Origin: Aquimarina sp. Aq78
GTDB taxonomy: Bacteria > Bacteroidota > Bacteroidia > Flavobacteriales > Flavobacteriaceae
NCBI RefSeq assembly: GCF_900299525.1
Contig: NZ_OMKA01000031.1
Location: 310,001-374,000, forward strand
Length of the DNA stretch: 64,000 nucleotides
Direction of reading: 5' to 3'
Every line of letters starts with the position of its first letter. The first letter of the stretch is position 1. The translations under genes and the position numbers were made by a program. The notes under the pieces are model-generated. The model made no database searches and was not told the origin of the DNA. It saw only the letters and a program-made list of their open reading frames with translations. Below, one piece after another: positions 53,527 to 62,649 of this stretch.

Positions 53527-54354
53527 ATGCGACAATTTGATTGTATTACAGTAGAATATTTTAGAAGCCATGAGCTTTTATTATGGAAAATCAAAGATAC
53601 AGGAATGCCTAATTTTTGTTTAAAAGGGCTGAAAGAATTTAAAGAATTTACATCTTGGGTAAAGGATTATTTTTCACACCCTGATCGTCCCCTTAAATTC
53701 ATTGTTTCGGCTTCAGAACATAAAGGAATTTATAATATGGGAGGAGATCTTCAGTTTTTCTTAGAAAATATACAATCTAAAAATATAGATAATCTAAAAA
53801 CGTATGCACATTTATGTATTGATGCTATTTACAATATGTATACTTCTTTTGACCTGCCTATATTAACGATCGCATTGGTAGAGGGAAATGCATATGGTGG
53901 TGGATTTGAATGTGCATTAGCTCATGATTATATTATTGCAGAAGAAAAAACACAGTTTTGCTTACCAGAAAACAAATTTAATCTATTTCCGGGGATGGGG
54001 GCCTATAGTTTGTTGTCGAGAAAGCTTAGTGTAGGAGATGCTAATACAATTTTAAAAAGCGATAAGATTCATAAAGCAAGATATTTGCAATCATTGGGGT
54101 TAATAGAAGAGTTGGCAGAAAAAGGAGAAGCAATAGTATCTTTACACAGTTTTGTGAAAAAAGTAGCCGAAAGATTTAACTTTGAATACCATCATGTAAA
54201 AAGCAAGAAAAATGTTTTTCCATTACAAAAAGAAGAACTGCTAAGAATCACAGATTTATGGGTAGAGGCATGTATGAAGATTAGTACATTTGACCTTCGT
54301 AAAATGGAAATCCTCATAAATGCACAATCTAGAAAAGTAAAAGTAGAAATCTAA
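53527..54354 (+). CDS. RpfF (DSF synthase)-like crotonase
   Basis: A 275-residue enoyl-CoA hydratase/isomerase-fold protein. It matches RpfF, the synthase of diffusible signal factor cis-2-enoic acids, in the segments YNMGGDLQFFLENI, LPILTIALVEGNAYGGGFEC and LPENKFNLFPGMGAYSLLSR. Both catalytic Glu positions of RpfF are kept (GGGFE and LPE). RpfF has dehydratase and thioesterase activity on 3-hydroxyacyl-ACP. No rpfC/rpfG-type sensor genes are nearby; it instead closes the siderophore operon, 4 bp after the acyltransferase gene. It might make a signal, or the acyl group of a decorated siderophore. Confidence 0.85.
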   Translation: MRQFDCITVEYFRSHELLLWKIKDTGMPNFCLKGLKEFKEFTSWVKDYFSHPDRPLKFIVSASEHKGIYNMGGDLQFFLENIQSKNIDNLKTYAHLCIDAIYNMYTSFDLPILTIALVEGNAYGGGFECALAHDYIIAEEKTQFCLPENKFNLFPGMGAYSLLSRKLSVGDANTILKSDKIHKARYLQSLGLIEELAEKGEAIVSLHSFVKKVAERFNFEYHHVKSKKNVFPLQKEELLRITDLWVEACMKISTFDLRKMEILINAQSRKVKVEI

Positions 54355-54360
54355 AATTAA

Positions 54361-54909
54361 TTAGCTTAAAACAGCTTCTTCCAAAACTAAATAAGGTTGT
54401 AATTCTAACTTTAACTGATGAATCCATTTTTCTAAGCGTTCATCACTTAATTGAGATTCATTATCATGATCTAATGCAAGACCGTAAAAATAATCTTCTT
54501 TTTCTTCTATGATAGCTACAGAGTCTGTAAATCGATATCCTTCTATGGGCCAATGTCCAATAATTTCTCCTCCGTTTTCTAATACGACTTTGGCTAGTAT
54601 TCCAATACCATCTACAAAGTATTCTCCATATCCTATTTGATCTCCCAAACCATAGATAGCTACTACTTTACCGGTAAAATCAATTTCTTTAAAATCATCA
54701 AAAAAGGCCTCCCAATCACTTTGTAGATCTCCGTCATACCATGTTGACAATCCTAAAATCAGGACTCTAAATTGATCAAAATCTTCTTTAGATACATCAT
54801 CAATTTCTCGCACATCTAATTCTTCACTACCCCAAAGAGAAACAAAATCTTTGGTGATATCATCAGTACATCCTGTATCTGATCCATAGAATAAGCCTAT
54901 TTTTTTCAT
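54361..54909 (-). CDS. fldA: Long-chain flavodoxin
   Basis: A 182-residue FMN protein. The phosphate loop GLFYGSDTGCTDD is at residues 4-16, the FMN-side LGLSTWYDGDLQSDWE near 52-67 and YGLGDQIGYGEYF near 94-106; the C-terminal YGLALDHDNESQLSDERLEKW is typical of FldA. Flavodoxin replaces ferredoxin under iron shortage. Its promoter carries the same 22-bp box as the siderophore operon, which supports iron control. It converges on the crotonase gene with a 6-bp gap. Confidence 0.93.
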   Translation of the reverse strand: MKKIGLFYGSDTGCTDDITKDFVSLWGSEELDVREIDDVSKEDFDQFRVLILGLSTWYDGDLQSDWEAFFDDFKEIDFTGKVVAIYGLGDQIGYGEYFVDGIGILAKVVLENGGEIIGHWPIEGYRFTDSVAIIEEKEDYFYGLALDHDNESQLSDERLEKWIHQLKLELQPYLVLEEAVLS

Positions 54910-54933
54910 AATGGTTATAATTAAATATTTCTA

Positions 54934-54985
54934 CAAAAATATATTATTTTTAATTATTCTAAATAAAAATAATGCAATAAATTTG
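54934..54985. promoter_or_regulatory. Divergent promoters with shared iron-box candidate
   Basis: An exact minus-strand -7 box TATTTTTG (complement of 54934-54941) serves flavodoxin and an exact plus-strand box TAAATTTG (54978-54985) serves the next gene. Between them a dyad TTATTTTTA-N11-TAAAAATAA (54944-54972) contains, on the minus strand, the 22-bp box seen at the siderophore and receptor promoters (19 of 22 and 18 of 22 identical). Confidence 0.65.
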
Positions 54986-55005
54986 AATATCGAAATTTGA
55001 TAGAT

Positions 55006-55368
55006 ATGTATATTTTAGATCCATTATATTGTAATAGTATTGGTGCCGCTTATACGGTGAAAAAAAATAATGAAGAAGAAGAAGAGGTAAAGCAAAAAAT
55101 ACAATTGCAAATAGGTGATATTGCCGTTTTGATGAATAATAAAGAAATAAAAAAATTTCTTGCCGTTATTCGTTCTGCCAGAAAAGGATGTGAATGTGAA
55201 AACTGCGATAATAAAAACTTTTATAAAACTATAAAATGTAATACTCCAAAAGCAGAAATTAATTTTAAGTTGACTCCAGAAATTTTGGATGGATTAGAAG
55301 AATTAGTCTTAGGTGTTTTATTTCATGAAGAATATAATGATATCCTGGGAAATAATCAGATAAGTTAG
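55006..55368 (+). CDS. Small Cys-cluster protein divergent from flavodoxin
   Basis: A 120-residue protein I do not recognise. It has an acidic run near residue 22, a hydrophobic middle, then GCECENCDNKNFYKTIKC (about residues 64-81), whose four Cys could hold zinc or an Fe-S cluster. The TTG at 54997 lies only about 5 nt past the expected transcription start, so the ATG at 55006 is preferred. It shares a regulatory region with flavodoxin and may be iron-regulated. Confidence 0.6.
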   Translation: MYILDPLYCNSIGAAYTVKKNNEEEEEVKQKIQLQIGDIAVLMNNKEIKKFLAVIRSARKGCECENCDNKNFYKTIKCNTPKAEINFKLTPEILDGLEELVLGVLFHEEYNDILGNNQIS

Positions 55369-55417
55369 TCGGTCAATTTTTTTGGGATGTATGAACATAT
55401 GTAATACAAATTTGTTT

Positions 55418-56431
55418 TTACCGTATTGTTTCTAACCCTCTTTGCCTATACTTTTTAGGTGTAATACCTTCGAGTTTTTTAAAAGCGGCAGTAAAATGAG
55501 TAGAATTTTTATAGCCTACTAATTCTGAAATCTCATATATCGGTTTTTTTCCATGTTGTAATAATTTTTTTGCTTTTGTCATTCTCAAATTTAAAGCATA
55601 TTCAAAGATTGTTGTACCAAAAACGCGTTTAAATTCTTTTTTAAGTATAAAATCATTGAGGCCAACCATACGTGTTAATTCGTGAACAGAATATTGAATT
55701 GTCAAATCAGAATTTATAATAAACTGAACTTCATATAGCTTTTTAATTAGGTTATCGGTGTTTGAGATTTCAGTTTTAGAATTCTTTTGTATGTCTAATT
55801 GTAGGGAGAGTAACTCTAGTACTTTTGATTCTAGAAACAAACGTTTTAATAGGCCTTGTCGAGTGTCGGTTAATAACTCTGCAAGTATTTCCTGAGTTTT
55901 GGTACATAGAGGTTTTGTAAACTCTTTATCCTGTTTTTCTAGTTCATATTTTTCACGAATTCCATACTCTGAGTCGAGTTTATGTTTTTTGATAAAATCT
56001 GGACTCATCCTGATTTTAATCTCTTTAAAGTATTTGTTTTTGTGATATTTAATGGAACCAGAAGTTTGGGATATATACACGAGATAACTTTCCTGGCTTT
56101 CATAAATCAAGTCATAATTTTTTCCATCAATTTTAATGATTTGTTCACCATCAATTAGATAAGAAAGTTCTAAGGCATTTACCATATGTGTCCCATAAAC
56201 ATTAAAATCTTTGTTTAAGGATACATCAAAAACTGCTATATGTAACCCATCAAAATGGTTATACTCTAAATAACCATCTCCATATTCGGGTAGGAATTGA
56301 AATTTTTTTGTAAGTATACCACAGTGTTCTTGGTTATTAATTAGTTCTATAACAGTATGTAATGTGCATTTATGTTGATTATTTGAGTTTGTTGTTTTTG
56401 AAGACTCTTTATTGCGTCTTTTTTTATCCAT
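55418..56431 (-). CDS. AraC family regulator of iron uptake genes
   Basis: A 337-residue regulator with an N-terminal beta-rich sensing part (LEYNHFDGLHIAVFDVSLNK, YLIDGEQIIKIDGKNYDLIY) and a C-terminal double HTH (SVHELTRMVGLNDFILKKEF and YEISELVGYKNSTHFTAAFK), like PchR/YbtA-type siderophore regulators. It is divergent from the receptor gene, and its own start codon sits in the shared upstream motif, so it could both autoregulate and activate. The siderophore promoter carries the same motif. Confidence 0.9.
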   Translation of the reverse strand: MDKKRRNKESSKTTNSNNQHKCTLHTVIELINNQEHCGILTKKFQFLPEYGDGYLEYNHFDGLHIAVFDVSLNKDFNVYGTHMVNALELSYLIDGEQIIKIDGKNYDLIYESQESYLVYISQTSGSIKYHKNKYFKEIKIRMSPDFIKKHKLDSEYGIREKYELEKQDKEFTKPLCTKTQEILAELLTDTRQGLLKRLFLESKVLELLSLQLDIQKNSKTEISNTDNLIKKLYEVQFIINSDLTIQYSVHELTRMVGLNDFILKKEFKRVFGTTIFEYALNLRMTKAKKLLQHGKKPIYEISELVGYKNSTHFTAAFKKLEGITPKKYRQRGLETIR

Positions 56432-56501
56432 GATGCGTCATTTTTCTCTTTCCCTAGATACTAATTTTGCAATTAAATTTATTTAGACCAAATATAAATA
56501 A
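56420..56501. promoter_or_regulatory. AraC/receptor control region
   Basis: TTTTTTATCCA (56420-56430, overlapping the AraC start codon), CGTCATTT (56436-56443), the exact -7 box TAATTTTG (56462-56469) and the 22-bp box (56480-56501) occur in the same order and nearly the same spacing as at 42290-42377. The 22-bp boxes are identical at 21 of 22 positions. Confidence 0.75.
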
Positions 56502-56541
56502 TAATATAAAGTCTAAACTAGATTGTTTAAAAAAAATTGTA

Positions 56542-58929
56542 ATGTCAGTGATTATTTTAAGAAAAAACAGTTGTCTTCTTTTTCTGTTTTTATACGCAAT
56601 GGTCTGTAATGCTCAGAGTAGGATAACAGGTGTAGTTTTGGATCAAGGTTCTAATCCGATTCCCGAAACATCTATACAGATTTTAGAACTAAAGAATAGA
56701 GGAACAGTAAGTGATTTTGATGGTAAATTCAGTTTAGAAATACCTCCGGGATCATATACTTTACAAGCTAGTTTTGTAGGTTTTAAGAAATATATAAAGA
56801 AGATAGTAGTACGTAATTCAAAGATTACATCTCTTACTATTGTGTTACAAGAAGATATAAAAGAATTAAGTGATGTAATTATAAAGGGAAAATCTAACGC
56901 TCAAAATACAAGAGAAAAAGCATTTGAAGTTGAAGTTATACAAACCAAGGGGCTTAAAAATATAAGTGTAGATATCAATTCAATTTTAATGACTATTCCT
57001 GGTGTTAATGTAAGACAAAGAGGAGGTTTGGGTTCTGGTTTTGATTTTTCATTAAACGGTTTATCCGGCAAACAAGTTAAGTTCTTTATTGATGGTATTC
57101 CTTTAGAAAATTTTGGAAGCTCATTATCCTTAAATAATTTTCCCGCTACATTGGTAGAGAGAGCAGAGGTTTATAAAGGTGTTGTTCCTATATATTTAGG
57201 AGCAGATGCTTTGGGAGGAGCAGTAAACATCATTACAAACCAACGCAAAAATGATTTCCTGGATGTTTCCTATGATACAGGTTCTTTTAATACACATCGT
57301 GCTACTATAAATGGACAATATTATAGTAATAAAGGCCTTGCTGTAAAAGTTTCTTCTTTTTATAATTATTCTGATAATGACTATAAGATAGATGGTATTG
57401 AAATAAGGGATGAACTGGGGAACGATACAGGGATTAGACGCGATAATGTAAAGCGATTTCATGACGCATATAATTCTCAAATGATCAGTCTGGAAACTGG
57501 TTTTGTTGACAAAAAATTTGCTGATAAATTATTGGTTGGTATTACTGCATCTGCCAATAAAAATGAGATTCAACACCCCATTGATCCCCAGAATCCCTTT
57601 GGCGAAGTGTTTACAGAGAATAATGTAATTAAAGCTTCTGTCACTTTTGAAAAAGCAAATCTGATCAAGGAAAAATTGAAAGTAAAATTATATGCCTCTA
57701 TTGGTCAAAATAATGACAAAGTAGTTGATACTTCTGCTCGAAAATATGATTGGTTTGGTAATTTTATTGAAAGGGGAGACCAAAACTTAGGAGAGCTCGA
57801 ATTTAGTAAAACCTTATTTGAGTTTAAGGATAACACACATTTAATTAATGCTTTTGGAAGTTACAAAATCAATGACAAGAGTAAGTTAAATATTAATTTC
57901 ACCAAGAATTATGTTAAAAGAAAAGGTGAAGATCCTGCTAGAGTTGGAAGAATACCTTTTAATGATCCTCATATTATAGACAAAAATATATTTGGGGTAT
58001 CGTACAATTTGGGCTTGTTTGATAATACCTGGAGTACTACGCTATTCGCTAAAGGATATTTGCTAAACTCAGAAGGTATTATTGAAGATTCATTTACTAC
58101 TGTAGAAGCAGATCGTTTTACTGAAGTAGAGAATACATTTGAAGAACTAGGATATGGTTTTGCATCTACCTATAAATTTTCTGATCATGTCCAGATAAAA
58201 GGTTCGTTTGAGAAAACATTTAGGATTCCTGATGGCTATGAGGTATTTGGAGATGGGTTTCTATTGAAATCAAACCCCGAATTATTACCAGAAGAAAGCT
58301 ATAATGCAAATCTTGGAGTTCTTTTAAACACAGATATTAATAAGTTCAAATTGCGTTTTGATACTAATGTTTTTCTTAGAGAATCAGAGAATTTTGTCGC
58401 AATTCGATCTGAAGGGATTTTCTCAAGGTTTTACAATACTGCAGCAGCCAGAAGCACAGGAATAGAAGGAGAGATTAGAACATTATATAATGATATTCTA
58501 TTTCTTGACCTTAACGCAACCTATCAAAATATTATAGATCGCAATGTGGGAGATAATTCTGGCGTTGATTTTCTGAAAAACCAACGGATTGCTAATATTC
58601 CTTATCTATTTGGTAATGCCAGAATTGGATGTAACTTAAAAGATGTTTTTTCTACAAACGACCAAATAACATTCTCCTGGGGTTCTTACTATGTACACGA
58701 TTATCCACTTACCTCTTTTATAGAAGGAGATCCTAATGATAGGGATATTATACCAGAGCAACTTTCGCATAATGTACAACTAGGGTATTCTTTTAAAAAG
58801 GGAACTTATAATATATCTGTGCAAGCAAGAAATATAACAGACGAGAAAGTGTATGACAATTTTGAAATACAACAACCCGGAAGAGCTTTCTATATAAAAT
58901 TAAGATACTATTTAACAAATAAAAACTAG
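56542..58929 (+). CDS. TonB-dependent siderophore receptor
   Basis: A 795-residue outer-membrane receptor: signal peptide ending VCNAQ, a carboxypeptidase-D regulatory-like domain (about 27-110), TonB box region, plug with IPGVNVRQRGGLGSGFDFSL and FIDGIPLENFG, then a barrel. A frame open back to a TTG at 56467 would start before the transcription start, so the ATG at 56542 is used. It is the likely importer of the hydroxamate siderophore made upstream. Confidence 0.92.
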   Translation: MSVIILRKNSCLLFLFLYAMVCNAQSRITGVVLDQGSNPIPETSIQILELKNRGTVSDFDGKFSLEIPPGSYTLQASFVGFKKYIKKIVVRNSKITSLTIVLQEDIKELSDVIIKGKSNAQNTREKAFEVEVIQTKGLKNISVDINSILMTIPGVNVRQRGGLGSGFDFSLNGLSGKQVKFFIDGIPLENFGSSLSLNNFPATLVERAEVYKGVVPIYLGADALGGAVNIITNQRKNDFLDVSYDTGSFNTHRATINGQYYSNKGLAVKVSSFYNYSDNDYKIDGIEIRDELGNDTGIRRDNVKRFHDAYNSQMISLETGFVDKKFADKLLVGITASANKNEIQHPIDPQNPFGEVFTENNVIKASVTFEKANLIKEKLKVKLYASIGQNNDKVVDTSARKYDWFGNFIERGDQNLGELEFSKTLFEFKDNTHLINAFGSYKINDKSKLNINFTKNYVKRKGEDPARVGRIPFNDPHIIDKNIFGVSYNLGLFDNTWSTTLFAKGYLLNSEGIIEDSFTTVEADRFTEVENTFEELGYGFASTYKFSDHVQIKGSFEKTFRIPDGYEVFGDGFLLKSNPELLPEESYNANLGVLLNTDINKFKLRFDTNVFLRESENFVAIRSEGIFSRFYNTAAARSTGIEGEIRTLYNDILFLDLNATYQNIIDRNVGDNSGVDFLKNQRIANIPYLFGNARIGCNLKDVFSTNDQITFSWGSYYVHDYPLTSFIEGDPNDRDIIPEQLSHNVQLGYSFKKGTYNISVQARNITDEKVYDNFEIQQPGRAFYIKLRYYLTNKN

Positions 58930-58952
58930 TAATAATTATAAATCACACCAAA

Positions 58953-60224
58953 ATGAAAATAATAAATTATATTAAATATTTGATGTTGCTAATAGCAGTA
59001 TCAATATTAACTACTTCTTGTAGTAGTGATGATGATGGAGGACTTATAGATCCTACCCCAACTTCTGTTTCTAAATATGTAGTTGGGTTTCAGGCATTCC
59101 CTGTTGGAGATGCATCTCCGGTAGACTATATTTTAGAATTACCATCATTAGCATCACTTACTACTGGTGAAATCTCTGTAGAAGGACAAGGAACACCATT
59201 AAAAGGTTGGAGGTTTTTTCATAACGTAAAAAATACGGTTTTTACTGCAGGGTATTCAGATGATGACAAATGCATAGCCTATGGTTTAGATCAAGACGGT
59301 AAATTGATAGAAAAAGCAAACTTTGCATTTCAATCAACTTTAGATAACTATTCTGCTATAGATGATAAAACGCTATTGGCAGTAGAGCTTACTTATAGTG
59401 GATTATCTGATAAGCGATTTCATATCATAAATGCAGAAACAGGTAAATTAGAAAAAATAGTAGAACATCCTATTGATATTGATAAAGGTGATGGTACTGC
59501 AAAAAATCCAGGGACGATTCCTTGGGTAACAGGTATGGTTTTAAGAGATGGAAAATTGTTTGTTTCTTATCATAAATGGATGGCCGATGGTTCTTATATA
59601 ACACCAGATGTGGATAGAGCTTATGTGGCAGTTTTTAAATATCCCGAATTCGAATTAGAAAAAATAATCTATGATGATAGAACTAGTCCAATAGGAGTTA
59701 ACGGTCATAGCACGGGGATTGAAAAAACCGAAAATGGAGATATTTATTCGTTTTCAACTTCAGCATTAAGCGCTGGTTTTACTTCTGCGACAAAACCTTC
59801 AGGTATTTTAAGAATTAAAAATGGAGCTACAGAGTTTGATAAAAATTATTTCTTTGATGTAGAATCTGCACCTAATGGAGGAAAATTATTCTGGATGGAT
59901 TATATAGGAAATGGTAAAGCGATCGCCAGAATTATTATGGATGATACCGTTGGACCTTGGGGTGTATTTAAAGAAAAAGGAGATTTTTTCAAACTGGTTA
60001 TTATTGATTTAGAAAATAAAACCGTTACCGATGTACAAGGAATACCAACCCATGCAAATCGATATACATCTCCAATGTATGTAGAAGATGGTAAAGCATA
60101 CCTTAGTAGCTATGCAGGAACAGAAACACATGTATATATTGTAGATCCAAAAACAGCTACTGCAACCAAAGGCGCTAAAATACAAGGATTAGCACTTAAA
60201 GGAATTTTTAAAGTAACTAACTAA
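58953..60224 (+). CDS. DUF4374 (XusB-like) lipoprotein
   Basis: A 423-residue lipoprotein: lipobox TTSC with Cys near residue 23, an SSDDDGG acidic spacer typical of surface lipoproteins, then a seven-bladed-propeller-like body opening YVVGFQAFPVGDASPVDYIL. The family includes XusB, which binds siderophores at the Bacteroides cell surface next to receptor XusA. The receptor gene is 23 bp upstream, so the pair probably works the same way here, but in a siderophore producer. Confidence 0.85.
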   Translation: MKIINYIKYLMLLIAVSILTTSCSSDDDGGLIDPTPTSVSKYVVGFQAFPVGDASPVDYILELPSLASLTTGEISVEGQGTPLKGWRFFHNVKNTVFTAGYSDDDKCIAYGLDQDGKLIEKANFAFQSTLDNYSAIDDKTLLAVELTYSGLSDKRFHIINAETGKLEKIVEHPIDIDKGDGTAKNPGTIPWVTGMVLRDGKLFVSYHKWMADGSYITPDVDRAYVAVFKYPEFELEKIIYDDRTSPIGVNGHSTGIEKTENGDIYSFSTSALSAGFTSATKPSGILRIKNGATEFDKNYFFDVESAPNGGKLFWMDYIGNGKAIARIIMDDTVGPWGVFKEKGDFFKLVIIDLENKTVTDVQGIPTHANRYTSPMYVEDGKAYLSSYAGTETHVYIVDPKTATATKGAKIQGLALKGIFKVTN

Positions 60225-60242
60225 TCTAATCTTTGTGAGAAG

Positions 60243-60276
60243 AAACACTCCTGAACAACATGGTTTAGGAGTGTTT
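60243..60276 (+). terminator. Hairpin terminator after the DUF4374 gene
   Basis: AAACACTCCT and AGGAGTGTTT form a 10-bp stem around a 14-nt loop, ending in TTTT. It should end or reduce transcription before the DUF4198 gene. Confidence 0.8.
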
Positions 60277-60309
60277 TACAATTTTAATCAAAGTATAAAG
60301 CAATAGAGA

Positions 60310-61029
60310 ATGAGAAAAATAACAGGATTAGTAATTATACTACTATTATGTACTACAAAAACTTTTGCACACTTCTTTTGGATAGAAACCAATCCTAATG
60401 GAGCTATAAATCAAGAACACGAAATACGTATCTATTTTGGAGAGTTTGCTAGTGGAGTAATAGAAAAAACAGACGGTGAAGTATTTCAAAATGCACAACA
60501 TTTTACACTTTGGGTTGTGGATCAACAAGGGAATAAGGTAAAATTAGAAACCCAAGCAAAATCATCTCATCATGTAGCTAATTTTATTCCAAAATCAGAA
60601 GGGATATATTCTATTATCTTAGATAATAAGAAGTATAAGGTTTTAGATTATACTCAATATGATTATGGCATTTTTAGACCACAATATCATTCGGTTACTA
60701 AGATAGAAGTAGGAAAAAATACGGTACATAAAACGGCTGCCGTAAATCCAGAAAGCATAGTAATAGTTGATCTTTCTACAACATCTAAACAGGCTAAACT
60801 TCAAATACTTTTTAAAGACAAGCCTCTGGCAGAAGCAGAAGTTACAGTATTCATAAAAGAGGACTGGTCAAAAAAAATAAAGACCGATAAGAATGGAATG
60901 ATAACATTTAGTTTGCCTTTTAAAACCCGATATGTGATTGAAGCAACACACGAAGATAAAAAACCGGGAACATATAATAATGTAGCATATCAATTTACCT
61001 GGCATTGTGCAGTGTATACTATCAATTGA
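60310..61029 (+). CDS. DUF4198 periplasmic protein
   Basis: A 239-residue exported protein (signal peptide MRKITGLVIILLLCTTKTFA) whose mature part opens HFFWIETNP, the typical start of DUF4198 proteins, and ends with a Cna-B-like strand region (PLAEAEVTVFIKEDWSKKIK). Such proteins often sit beside metal receptors (Ni, Co or Fe). It follows the receptor and DUF4374 genes beyond a terminator and may be read through at lower level. Confidence 0.8.
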   Translation: MRKITGLVIILLLCTTKTFAHFFWIETNPNGAINQEHEIRIYFGEFASGVIEKTDGEVFQNAQHFTLWVVDQQGNKVKLETQAKSSHHVANFIPKSEGIYSIILDNKKYKVLDYTQYDYGIFRPQYHSVTKIEVGKNTVHKTAAVNPESIVIVDLSTTSKQAKLQILFKDKPLAEAEVTVFIKEDWSKKIKTDKNGMITFSLPFKTRYVIEATHEDKKPGTYNNVAYQFTWHCAVYTIN

Positions 61030-61047
61030 TTTTTATTAGAAAAGGCT

Positions 61048-61707
61048 ATGACCATGACCGAAAAAGAATTGAAAGCAATAGCATCTCAATTAAGTTGCCC
61101 TAGTGGGGGTTCTGGTTTGGAAATCGCAAAAAAAATGAACCAGTCTAATTTAGGGATGATCCTTAATACGATTGAGAGTTTAAAGCTTGAAAAAGAGAAC
61201 CATGTTTTAGAACTAGGACATGGTAATGCCATTCATCTTAATGAAATTCTAAAGCAAGCAAACGACATATCATATTTTGGTTTAGAAATATCAGAATCTA
61301 TGAAAGTTCAATCTGAGAAGCTCAACAAAAAGTTAGTAAAAAAAAACCAATCTAAATTTTCACTTTATGATGGGAATACGATTCCTTTTTTAGATCATTA
61401 TTTTGATAAAATAATGTCGATAAACACAATTTATTTTTGGGGAAAACCACTCTTTTTATTAGCAGAAATCTATAGAGTTTTAAAAAAAGACGGGGTGTGT
61501 TCTATAGCATTTGCTAGCATGAGTTTTATGAAAACACTACCTTTTGTAGATTCAAGGTTTGAATTGTATGATGCTAATAAAGTTAAAATTTTGGCAAATA
61601 AAATACCGTTTAGATCAATAGAAATTATTGATAAAACAGAAACTGTTGAAAGTAAAACAGGAGATACGGTGAATAGAGAATATACAATTGTAAAATTCAC
61701 TAAATAG
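61048..61707 (+). CDS. Class I SAM-dependent methyltransferase
   Basis: A 219-residue methyltransferase with motif I HVLELGHGNAIHLNEIL (about residues 52-68), acidic strand ISYFGLEIS, and the DKIMSINTIYFWG segment of motif IV. It starts 18 bp after the DUF4198 gene. The substrate is unknown; link to iron uptake rests only on position. Confidence 0.88.
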   Translation: MTMTEKELKAIASQLSCPSGGSGLEIAKKMNQSNLGMILNTIESLKLEKENHVLELGHGNAIHLNEILKQANDISYFGLEISESMKVQSEKLNKKLVKKNQSKFSLYDGNTIPFLDHYFDKIMSINTIYFWGKPLFLLAEIYRVLKKDGVCSIAFASMSFMKTLPFVDSRFELYDANKVKILANKIPFRSIEIIDKTETVESKTGDTVNREYTIVKFTK

Positions 61708-61733
61708 TCCTATTAGTTGATACAAAATTAGAA

Positions 61734-61769
61734 AGAGAGAGTATACTTTTATAAAGTAATACTCTCTCT
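61734..61769. terminator. Terminator between convergent genes
   Basis: AGAGAGAGTAT and ATACTCTCTCT form a perfect 11-bp stem around 14 nt, between the convergent methyltransferase and glycosyltransferase genes. Confidence 0.75.
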
Positions 61770-61827
61770 ATTCATAGATATATTTAGGGGTAACTTCGAG
61801 TCAAATTTTGTAAGGTTATCTTATGCC

Positions 61828-62649
61828 TTAGGCTGCTAAAGCCGGGGTAGCCATTCCGTATACTTCTATTGCAGGCTCAGTGATTTCTTTAGAAAATGAA
61901 ACCTGTAAAGATTGTAGTACATTATAATTAAACCATATAGATAATAATCGGTAAGGAATTTCTAACGAATCTTTTAATCCTAATTTAGAATCTTCCATAT
62001 GAACCCATCTTTTAAGTGGTTGCTCATAAATTTTATTCATGATTTCGGTTTTACCGAAATGCTCTTTCATTTTTATAAACATTTCTACATCAAATAACCA
62101 TCTGCTAAAAAAGCTTTTATTAAAAATTACCGGAACCAGATCTGCTTTAAATACTTTGGCTCCACATTGTGTATCTTGAATAGACAATCCCAAAATGAAT
62201 ACAATAAGAATATTAATAAGTTTTGAGATCATTGCTCTAATACCATCTTTTTGGATATCATCTGAAGCGTTTTTAGCTCTTGAACCAAAAACAAAACTTA
62301 AGTTTCTATTGGTTTTTAATGTTTTTAAAAGCCCATCAAAATCTTCAAAATCTGTAGATAAATCGGCATCGATAAAACCAATGAATTCTATATCTCCTCT
62401 ACTATGTAGATATCTGGCACCTGCTCTTACTGCTGCTGCTTTTCCAGAATTCTTTTTGATATCAATAACACTTACTTTAAGAGGATTATGAGATTGAATG
62501 TTCTTTAATACACCTACAGTATTATCTTTACTTCCATCGTTTACAAAGCATAAGTGGAAATCGTTTTCTTTTTGTATAAAGTTTAAAAAAGCAGTTACAT
62601 TTAACCTGTTTTCTTCGTTATAGCATGGTATGATAATTCCCGTTTTCAT
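61828..62649 (-). CDS. Family 2 glycosyltransferase (dolichyl-phosphate glucosyltransferase-like)
   Basis: A 273-residue GT-A enzyme. The N-terminal GIIIPCYNEENRLNV, the NDGSKDNT loop and the FIDADLSTDFED (DxD-type) metal site are in order, followed by FGSRAKNASDD and QDTQCGAKVFKADLVPVIF, which is typical of the group transferring sugars to polyprenyl phosphate. A longer frame to 62763 would add 38 residues unlike the family; the ATG at 62649 begins MKTGIIIPCYNEE. The adjacent divergent membrane protein may use or flip its product. Confidence 0.9.
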   Translation of the reverse strand: MKTGIIIPCYNEENRLNVTAFLNFIQKENDFHLCFVNDGSKDNTVGVLKNIQSHNPLKVSVIDIKKNSGKAAAVRAGARYLHSRGDIEFIGFIDADLSTDFEDFDGLLKTLKTNRNLSFVFGSRAKNASDDIQKDGIRAMISKLINILIVFILGLSIQDTQCGAKVFKADLVPVIFNKSFFSRWLFDVEMFIKMKEHFGKTEIMNKIYEQPLKRWVHMEDSKLGLKDSLEIPYRLLSIWFNYNVLQSLQVSFSKEITEPAIEVYGMATPALAA

